NCBI GenBank assembly: GCA_905221605.1
Contig: CAJNDS010002456.1
Coordinates: 148,795-212,794, forward strand
Direction: 5' to 3'
Source of the DNA: Symbiodinium natans
Taxonomy: Eukaryota; Sar; Dinophyceae; Suessiales; Symbiodiniaceae
DNA length: 64,000 bases
In this document: positions 53,701 through 61,100 of the stretch, one piece after another
Layout: each line of letters starts with the position of its first letter
How positions within the stretch are numbered: the stretch's first letter is position 1
The notes under the pieces: model-generated
Database searches by the model: none
Told to the model about the DNA's origin: nothing
What the model saw: the letters and a program-made list of their open reading frames with translations, nothing else
Position numbers and translations under genes: made by a program

Positions 53701-55415
53701 AATGTGCCCTGATAGGACTACACTGTGAACATGACGACGGAAGTGGTGAGCGTCTTCGGCAACCTACTACCAGGGCTAGCGACGAACATGAGAGAGACCT
53801 CGAAGCAGCCGAGAGAAATGGACCGGGAGACCGAGAACGCACCGAACAAGCGACCCAAAGCGGCCCGGCGAGGACAGCGGGGAGGCCGGCGGCAAATTGC
53901 AGACGAGAACCTGAACTCGGTGGTGACGCTCCTGGCAAATCTGTCGTTGCAGCAGGAGGACGCCCTGAACCGTCTACGCCTGGACACATCCTTCACTTTC
54001 CACCTCCAGCAACAAGGCCCAGGAACCATATTGCTGCCGCTTTTCAAGGCGGGGCAGGAATGGCAACAAAAACAGAAGAAAGGAGAGAACGTCCCCCCGA
54101 TGAGAATCGTTGCGCTGGGCCTCCTGCTGAAAGAGGTCGTGGCAAGAGTCCAACTGATGGTGGGAGATCCCACGGCCGTGGAGAATGCGATGAAGCATCA
54201 GTGGCTCGACCAGCAGAAGCGCTTCGTGTATCAGGAGTGGAACTCGGCCACCAAACAGGTGGAGCCGTCGGCGACGGCCAAGAGCCTGAAGGTGGAAGAG
54301 GCGACGGAGCTCATCAACCAGGTCGCCGAGCTGTGTCTTCCGGATCTGGTCACCAGGTTCTGCGCCCAAAGGCGTCCCAAGCAAGAGCCCCAGGAAGGCG
54401 ACAAAGCAGTGTTCCTCATCGAAGTAGCCATGCGAGATCCGAGAGCAAACATCCTGCATCAGAAACTGCGACAGTTGGCCAACTGCGCGGTGTGGAATGT
54501 GGTGGGAGCGCAACTGCAGCCGCCAAACCAGCAACGCCACGGACTGGCAATGGCACTGCAAAAGGCCCTGGAAAACATCTGAGCGCTGCAGGAAGTGCAC
54601 GGCCACCTGCTGGTGTGCCGAGTGTCTCTCGCCTCAAGCTTAAGAATAGTGGCAACACTTGCTACATCAACTCCGTCATAACTGCCACCCTGTGGCAAGC
54701 ACAGCTCAGGCCGGGGAGCCGCGTACCTGATGCTTGGCAGAAGGCACTCGCCAAAACGCACTGGGATGCAGCCATGTTTCTCCGCATGTACATGTTAGGC
54801 TGGGCGCAGCCCAACAGACAGCATGACGTGAGTGAATTCATACAGTTCATCATCCCTAAGCTTGCTTGGACTGATAGCCTCGTTCACTGGGAGGCGAGAG
54901 TTGCGGTTGAGGAGGGATGCACTACTGAAATCAGGGAGCCCGCTGCACCATTGCTACTTCTGGCAGCACCTGGAGGTATCCAAGACGGGGAGCTGGACAC
55001 CCTCATCCTTAGCTGGCACCTGCAGGCCCAACCGCATGCGCTATGCACAGCTCCGACTCACATTTTCCTTGTTCTACCTAGATATACCACGACCAATGGT
55101 GTCACGAGGAAGACCCGTGTGCCTCTTACATTCCACAATCGCTGTGTCCACCTGCCGATCTTCAGAAATGAAAGCAGCATAGCGTGTGATTGGCTTGCCT
55201 ATGACCTCATTTCCATCATTGTGCATCTGGGTGAAACAGTTCTCACAGGGCACTACAGAACCGTTGGCTTGATACCGGGCAGGACAGATGCCTGGTACAT
55301 GGACGACGGTGTCGCATCGGAAAGGCTTGAAACCTTAAGCCCCGAAATACAGTCCAACTGTTATGTGCTTGGCTGCATCCGCAGGCCCCCTGCTGGGGAA
55401 GGCGGATCGGCCTGA
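53106..55415 (+). CDS. LINE -1-frame extension: zinc fingers, linker and USP domain
   Basis: This frame has no convincing ATG at its start. It is open from 53094 to TGA 55413-55415 and would be reached by the -1 slip, making a fusion of about 2,560 residues with ORF2. It begins with four Cys/His fingers (to about 53.70 kb). The middle part (about 53.75-54.59 kb) is Gly/Pro/Arg/Ala-rich and low in complexity, because an ORF in another frame occupies the same bases. It ends with a ubiquitin-specific-protease domain. The middle may be a tolerated overprinted linker, or the USP part may be reached in some other way. Confidence 0.6.
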   Translation, partial: KFRTITSLRQHKAWKHPEDKPELLNFDPANHALNGLPQCAFCKFKYGAWIGLKAHIEKGYCPVLYPEGSTQRAVVGPEADTSTNPKAPEEATANEPPPIAQKLVLDVARQQGWKSLLDADVVSSLKQHCCVCKRWIADPTALKRHIVRAHKDVWAVTANGKLEERCAQVKPRLLRNGTCPWCDRSSPSRHYFQCNVIFQCALIGLHCEHDDGSGERLRQPTTRASDEHERDLEAAERNGPGDRERTEQATQSGPARTAGRPAANCRREPELGGDAPGKSVVAAGGRPEPSTPGHILHFPPPATRPRNHIAAAFQGGAGMATKTEERRERPPDENRCAGPPAERGRGKSPTDGGRSHGRGECDEASVARPAEALRVSGVELGHQTGGAVGDGQEPEGGRGDGAHQPGRRAVSSGSGHQVLRPKASQARAPGRRQSSVPHRSSHARSESKHPASETATVGQLRGVECGGSATAAAKPATPRTGNGTAKGPGKHLSAAGSARPPAGVPSVSRLKLKNSGNTCYINSVITATLWQAQLRPGSRVPDAWQKALAKTHWDAAMFLRMYMLGWAQPNRQHDVSEFIQFIIPKLAWTDSLVHWEARVAVEEGCTTEIREPAAPLLLLAAPGGIQDGELDTLILSWHLQAQPHALCTAPTHIFLVLPRYTTTNGVTRKTRVPLTFHNRCVHLPIFRNESSIACDWLAYDLISIIVHLGETVLTGHYRTVGLIPGRTDAWYMDDGVASERLETLSPEIQSNCYVLGCIRRPPAGEGGSA
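53731..54582 (+). CDS. LINE internal overlapping ORF, 283 aa, unknown family
   Basis: ATG at 53731 follows two in-frame stops (53710-53715), so it starts independently. A GTG lies two codons upstream. The protein has a basic N-terminus (KRPKAARRGQRGGRRQ), then a well-composed helical part: VVTLLANLSLQQEDALNR, IVALGLLLKEVVARVQLM, ATELINQVAELCLPDLV and ALQKALENI. It lies wholly within the open -1 frame of the extension, in the ORF2 frame. Its codons have G/C-rich third positions, unlike the competing frame. I think related basic-helical proteins occur elsewhere in dinoflagellates, but that is memory and not shown here. The function is unknown. Confidence 0.65.
   Translation: MTTEVVSVFGNLLPGLATNMRETSKQPREMDRETENAPNKRPKAARRGQRGGRRQIADENLNSVVTLLANLSLQQEDALNRLRLDTSFTFHLQQQGPGTILLPLFKAGQEWQQKQKKGENVPPMRIVALGLLLKEVVARVQLMVGDPTAVENAMKHQWLDQQKRFVYQEWNSATKQVEPSATAKSLKVEEATELINQVAELCLPDLVTRFCAQRRPKQEPQEGDKAVFLIEVAMRDPRANILHQKLRQLANCAVWNVVGAQLQPPNQQRHGLAMALQKALENI
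54621..55400 (+). other. Ubiquitin-specific protease (C19) domain in the LINE
   Basis: USP enzymes cut ubiquitin from proteins. The Cys box reads LKNSGNTCYINSVI (Cys codon 54660). A QHDVSEF segment takes the place of the usual QQDAxEF. The His box reads VHLGETVLTGHYRTVG (His codon 55251), followed by WYMDDGVASERL with the Asp pair at 55302-55307 and closing CYVLGCIRR. The Cys-to-His distance is 197 residues, so the domain is compact. The catalytic triad is complete. Cysteine proteases of other families (OTU, Ulp1) are known in some retroelements, but I know of no LINE with a USP. Confidence 0.8.
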
Positions 55416-56097
55416 CGATGAGAGCTTATTTTTTCTCACAAAAGTGGGGGCGCACCCCCATCTAGGGTGCACGGGGGGACAGGCTTGCAAACCTGTCTGA
55501 ACCTTTGTCTCTGTTCCTATGTACAGGGAAGGCACATGTGAAGCCGACCTTTCGGCCACAGTGCCATGATACCGGCACTGCATGCCCGGGTCGCCCTGCT
55601 AAGGAGTCTTGAGCGATGAGAAAATGAGATAGCTACACTCTCCCTGCGTGTTTTTGTGCTCTTCTTCTTTAGTGTACCGAGTCCTTTTTTCAACCATGCC
55701 ACCATATGCAGTCATGCATTGCTCCATCAGCACGGGGGTGCCGCTCCCTCGTCGGCCCCAGGACATCTGCGGCACAAGTGTGCCCACACTGTTTAGCCCT
55801 GTGAGTGAGCGAACTGTGAGACCGGCCGTAGAATAGTATCCCTTGTACATACACCGTCCTTTTGAGTTTTTGTGAGCACGCGTTTCTTTCCTGTTCACGG
55901 TAGGTCCAGGTAGGCTCTGTTGCGCTTGAGACCGTTTTGCCTGCAGTCTAGTTGAACTCCGGTTCCTGCGGAACGTCTCTTGCTGTCCATACCCGAAGCT
56001 GTTAGCCGCCGCCACAGAGCGGCCGTGACATATGTCATGAACTACAGCTAGCTAGTAGGTCAGACCAGACCGCTGCGGAATCGAGTTCGAGTTCGAG
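55416..56097 (+). other. LINE 3' untranslated region with GTTCGA tail
   Basis: No open frame of interest. A short inverted repeat (GTGGGGGCGCACCCCCATC) lies near 55445-55463. The element ends at 56081-56097 in almost three copies of TCGAGT, a short tandem tail of the kind some LINE clades carry in place of poly(A). Confidence 0.7.
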
Positions 56098-56111
56098 TTT
56101 GAAACCCATCA
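56098..56111 (+). repeat. Target-site duplication, right copy
   Basis: TTTGAAACCCATCA directly follows the TCGAGT tail, and the satellite continues in phase from it. Confidence 0.8.
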
Positions 56112-56400
56112 TGCACGCATTGTGTTTGCAAATGGGGGGGGCTGCGCCCCCCCCAACCCCCCCGCTTTTTTTAAGCCGTGCAAGCTTGCTTCAAATCATA
56201 TGAAACTTCTTTTTGAAACCCATCATGCAGGCATTGTGTTTGCAAATGGGGGGGGCTGCGCCCCCCCCAACCCCCCCGCTTTATTTAAGCCGTGCAAGCT
56301 TGCTTCAAAGCATATGAAACTTTTTTTTGAAACCCATCATGCAAGCATTGTGTTTGCAAATGGGGGGGGCTGCGCCCCCCCCAACCCCCCCGCTTTTTTT
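56101..56400 (+). repeat. ~113-bp GC-hairpin satellite, right block
   Basis: Two full units and a partial one, with the same order and hairpin as the left block. It is cut off by the assembly gap. Confidence 0.95.
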
Positions 56401-56500
56401 NNNNNNNNNNNNNNNNNNNNNNNNNNNNNNNNNNNNNNNNNNNNNNNNNNNNNNNNNNNNNNNNNNNNNNNNNNNNNNNNNNNNNNNNNNNNNNNNNNNN
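56401..56500. other. Assembly gap (100 N)
   Basis: Exactly 100 N, a placeholder of unknown true length. More satellite units probably lie here. Confidence 0.99.
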
Positions 56501-56803
56501 AATGTATATAAATATATATATGAATATATATAAAGACATAAATATATGTAAATATAGATAGCTAAATAATTAAACAATATATATATATATAAGTATACAT
56601 ATATACATACAAATATAAATATATACATATATACATATATACATATATACATATACACATATATACATATATACATATATACATATATACATATATACAT
56701 ATATACATATATACATATATACATATATACATATATACATATATACATATATACATATATACATATATACATATATACATATATACATATATACATATAT
56801 ACC
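56501..56803. repeat. 8-bp AT satellite (ACATATAT)n
   Basis: After an irregular ATAAATAT lead-in, about 23 near-perfect 8-bp units run from about 56610 to 56802. The Tyr/Ile/Met frames on the minus strand are artefacts. Confidence 0.95.
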
Positions 56804-58150
56804 TTTTCGCATATAGTAAATAGAGGACCTTTCTAGATGACACATGAAAACCACAAAAAACACCCAACAAAAAAACCAAAAAAATACCCCCAAAAAATAA
56901 CCAGCTCCTAATCCGAGTAAGAGTAGTACGAATCCTTTGAAAACACGGAGGGAATGGTGGCTTTCCTAGCAAAAGCCAAGAAAACAAAAAAAAAAAAAGG
57001 GAAGCAAAAAAAAAAAAAGGGAAGAAAAAAAAAACTCCACCCATTGATTGATGCCAGGTTCTAGCCTCGCAAGCGTGAACCCGTGGTTATCCGTGGCTCA
57101 GGTAGGACAGTCCGACGGCGTTTCCGTGTGTGGCTCTCGGAACGGCGTTTTGAAGTTTGTCGTCTGGGAGGAAATCCACGACTTGCCGCTAACCGCATCA
57201 TTGAAATGCATCACAAAGAATGGATTCGTTTCTTAGTTTCATCTCCGGGCTCATGGAATTCCATCAATTAGAATCAATTCAATTCTTCCTCCAGTTTCTG
57301 CGTGTCGATGGGCCCTAGGAGCTCCTTCCAGGTCTGACATCATGATGTTCGCGAAGAGGGTCGCAGCAAATCCATCGGAGAGTGGCGTTGTCACCGAAAG
57401 CTTTGGAGGCTCGTGGCCACAATCCGATTGCTGTAGCCAGGTTTGATGCAAGCTGCAGACATAGGATGCGTTCTGCGATCGTTTCTGTCATGGTGCTTGC
57501 GCCTTTTCGGGGTCTGCGAGCGAATCTACTACAGTATCGATCTTGCGAGCTCGGAGCGTCATCTCGTTTTGGCCGGGAATGGTTGAATCAAGATTCTGGC
57601 TGGACGTTGCTGCGATCACCAGGTTTGTGGTGACTCAAGTAGTCAAATCCGAATCACAGGCGTTGTTGCTTGGAGGCTGTTCCTTCAGGATTGAACACAT
57701 TGAACAGAGTAGAGCATGGGCCACTTTTTGCTGGCTGTTCTTCGTGCAGTTGATGGCTTCGACATGTTCAGCGAGCTCGGCGCGCAGTCCACCACATGTC
57801 ATGTCATGGCAATAGCAGGGATGCCGCCAGCTTGGTGGCCTGTGCACATTCAGGTTTCAAAAGCGACAATCCCGGTCAGAAATCTACTCTTAGCTACTCT
57901 TAGAGACTCTCCTGCTCCTCAGTCCCGAAGATCCCAGGGCTAAAGAGAGTGCGCGTTCCGCTCAGCAACTCGCTCGGCGGCTCTGCGCTGCTGCGCTTCG
58001 CGCGGGGAGTGGCGCAGCGTGGGGACCTATCAGCAGGGGGCTAAGGCTCCCCCCAGGCGGCGCTCTCTTGCACCAACTGCGCATGTCTGCCACGTATGCG
58101 CACGCTGTATCCTTGGCGAGTGTCATAGTTGAATGCGCTTTACAAAAGCC
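56804..58150. other. Stretch without a confidently recognised gene
   Basis: A-rich runs lie at 56820-57030. Frames of protein-like composition occur on both strands (57083-57271 plus, 57251-57451 minus), but no domain or splice chain is supported. QVSKATIPV near 57853 after an AG acceptor may be a distant version of the DVSKSG motif described below. Confidence 0.35.
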
Positions 58151-58151
58151 C

Positions 58152-61100
58152 AGGCTGCTGGAACCTCTGCGGCGGAAAGTGACGTACTGGCCTTCGCCCG
58201 CAAGGCTCCCCGACACGCTGGAGTCCGCTAAAGACACGGAGCACAAAGATGCACAAAGCAGGAAATCTGCAGAAGACTTTGAAGTTCACAGCTTGACATG
58301 TTCAGAGCTTAGTGGGACCGCTTGGCAGGTAGCCCAGCAGGCGTCCGAGAGCGGTGTAGGCGCCTGCCATTGTCCAAGGATTTTTATTTTAGGGATCGGG
58401 TCATTTTGAGGTCGATGCACCAAACTGTAAACCCAACAGAGGGTGGAGAGAAACCGTCTCTGACAAATAAAGCTGGCTGCGCCTTAGTTCGTACGTCATC
58501 TGCAATATATAGCCCGGTATGGCCCAGTCCGTACGCAGCTTTACATTGCCGTAGACGGCACGCAACCACCACTTTTTTCTGGGAGCGTCATGCGAGTAGC
58601 GCGATTATTTAGGCCAAAGCCAAAAATGCTTCAACCCCTGTAGTTGGTGTCTTCTGCACAGACCGAGGTGACAGTTGATAGTAGTGTACCTTAAGATTTG
58701 AACCACGTGACGTTTGTATCTCCGCTTGTGGCATAATGCAAATGCTGCTACATTAGCGACACTTCTAGTGCCGCTTGCATTATTTCGGGCTCCTCTTGAC
58801 ACCGTGTTCCCGCCTTATTTCTCAAGACTGCTGCAACCCCTGTCCATTCATACTAGTCAAACGTGGCCAGGGACTGGCATCACGGAGGGCACCGACATCA
58901 TGGCCTTTGCGAGAAAGGCCAGTGATGGAAAACTGTTGTACGACATGACATATCGTAAAGCTGTTTCCTCGAGCTTCTCATCACCGGAGCTGCCGCAGCA
59001 CTGTAGCCCCCTGCGGGACTTGCGGTTGGGAGCTCGTTGCTGCTAGGAACTGCATGAAGGCAAGCCAGGAGCGATACTTTCTTCAGGAGTGTTGAGCTGC
59101 ATCCAAGCTGCGAAGGGATTGCGGCGCACATCTGAAGAAAGGACACGAGAGAAATATCCAGGGCATGACGGGAAGACATAGGAACTCCACAACCAGGCCA
59201 TGCACCACCCAGATAGTCAGACACCTTAAGGCTGTCGAGCCGCGCACGATACAGGTTTAATTTGCCCGACACGACTGTCAAAGGGAAGCCATGGGAAACT
59301 AAGCAACTGCAGAGCAGCTAGTGCCCATGTCATCTTTAGATAAATCTTTGGATGTGGGTTCAGGCCGCACGAGCAGTTTCAGAGTCTGGCGTCAGTCAAG
59401 GCACCAGTGGGCGGTTGCAAGCTTCATTAGTTTACACTGGGGGCACGTGAAGAGTGTGTCGAGTGAATATAGCTACTGCATTACCACGAGGCAAATTGCG
59501 GAGCAGTGATCTTTGCTGTGGCCAGGTGCCAGCGAGTCGGACGTGCTGGCTTTTGCGCGCAAGGCGGTTTTCAGAGCCTTTGGGAAGGGATGCCGCTCTG
59601 ACCCGAAACTTCATTGTAGGCAGCCATGGAGATCTCCCAGTCCGGGGTGGGTGCCAATGACTCCGACATCCTCAGCTTCGCTCGAAAGGCCGGAGCGGTG
59701 TTTTACAAGGTTTAGGGGTTGCTGCAGGGTTTCAGGGGCCAGATGGTAGCAAGAAAAGGCTAGAACAGATCCCCGACCTCGACAGGCTGCCGAGGATGTC
59801 TCCAAGTCCGGTGCTGCCTGGATGCTCAAGAATCCTCAAGGGATGGAGCAACTCCAAAGACACTCAAAGACACTGCTAGAGAATATTGTGGGTTGCGCTG
59901 GCGACTTCATGTCAGCTTCATTTCTCAACTTTTCACCCAGGTCAGTGAGACCAGCGTCCTTGCTTTCGCGCGGCAGGCAACGTTTCAGCTCTGCATGTCT
60001 GAAGACTTCCACCTACCTGGAACCGATATCATGTGGACATGCGAGGGGCTCTGCCACCAAGTAGATTCACATCCGCAGAAAACAGCCTGAGAAGGACCTT
60101 TATTTCTTTGTACATGCATCCGGCCTGGATAGCTGCATATGGATATTAAAGTCGGTGTAGCATCGACTCGGAGCGGTTCGCTGCACTGAAGGTGGCAAAT
60201 GGCTTGCACAGCGAGGCAGAGTAGGGCTTTTCAGACATGTTGCTGGAACTTGCACGCAAAGGTCAAGCTTTGCGGTGCTTCGTTGTGACGATTCGCTGCT
60301 GTTGTTCTATGCAGCCTTTACTCATGCTGTAATTTGGATGGGGCGACTTTAATGCGTTAGCGGGTTTAAGGCCTGAGCTCTGGACTGCCCCGCCTGTCCA
60401 GTTGGACAGCCTCCTGCACCTGGCGTTGCGTGTTTTGGTGACGACTCCCCCACCAATGATCAGTTTGAACGCGTTTATAGCGCGCAAAGCAGATGTGGCA
60501 GTAGGAAGCACGGGGCACTGCGGCACACAAGGTGTGCGTGGTGGTTTAATCAGAAAGATGTCTGCTAAACGGGCGAATCGCATTGGGGCAGCGTGATCAG
60601 GTGACCGAGACCAGCGCAGCAACGTCAAGGTGGACATACGGAGTTGCTAGCAGACTAGTCGTAACCTCTGGCTTCAGTATCCGATTTACTGAGGGGACGG
60701 TATCATATGTGACTCTATGGCGCTTGACTACGACCCTGCAAAATAAGCACCGGCTGCTGCCAAGAGTGTGCACGCAGGTCTGATTTCTTGGCCTTTGCCC
60801 GGCGAGCTGCGCAGGCACTGACAAACCTTGCCCCAAAGCCCCAATATGGGATGTGGGGACATTGCAGCAACAACCGTAAATGTACAGTAGTGTGTTTCCT
60901 GCCCAAAGGCGGTGAACTTAGGACGTGTGAGCCAACAAGACGAACATTCACGGCAGGACGTCTCCAAGTCTGGAGCGGCGGTGGGCTGAGATGGTTGAGG
61001 CTGCATTCGTCATCATCCGCTGAGGAGGAATTGCGCCTCACGTCCAAACTCTCGTATGGGCGAAGCCAGTTTTGCCCTTTGGGGGAGGGAGGTCTGAGGG

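Larger units (their letters stand above)
45715..56097 (+). mobile_element. 10.4-kb LINE-type retrotransposon with Tpt1-like, endonuclease, RT, zinc-finger and USP domains
   Basis: This is a non-LTR retrotransposon, shown by an APE-type endonuclease and LINE reverse transcriptase on one ORF, no LTRs, a short direct-repeat 3' end and a flanking target-site duplication. It is inserted in the ~113-bp satellite. The ends are clear: satellite sequence stops at 45714 and resumes at 56098/56101. Order: an upstream frame open at its first base; ORF at 46139; ORF1 at 47223; ORF2 at 47731; a -1-frame extension; an internal ORF at 53731; USP domain; 3' UTR. The first frame has no Met and starts at the junction, so the copy may be 5'-truncated. 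At 10.4 kb it is long for a LINE, and most frames are intact, suggesting a young copy. Confidence 0.9.

Noticed and set aside
56305-57044. Tyr/Ile/Met open frames on the minus strand
   Set aside because: Translations of the 8-bp ACATATAT repeat, partly running into the N gap.
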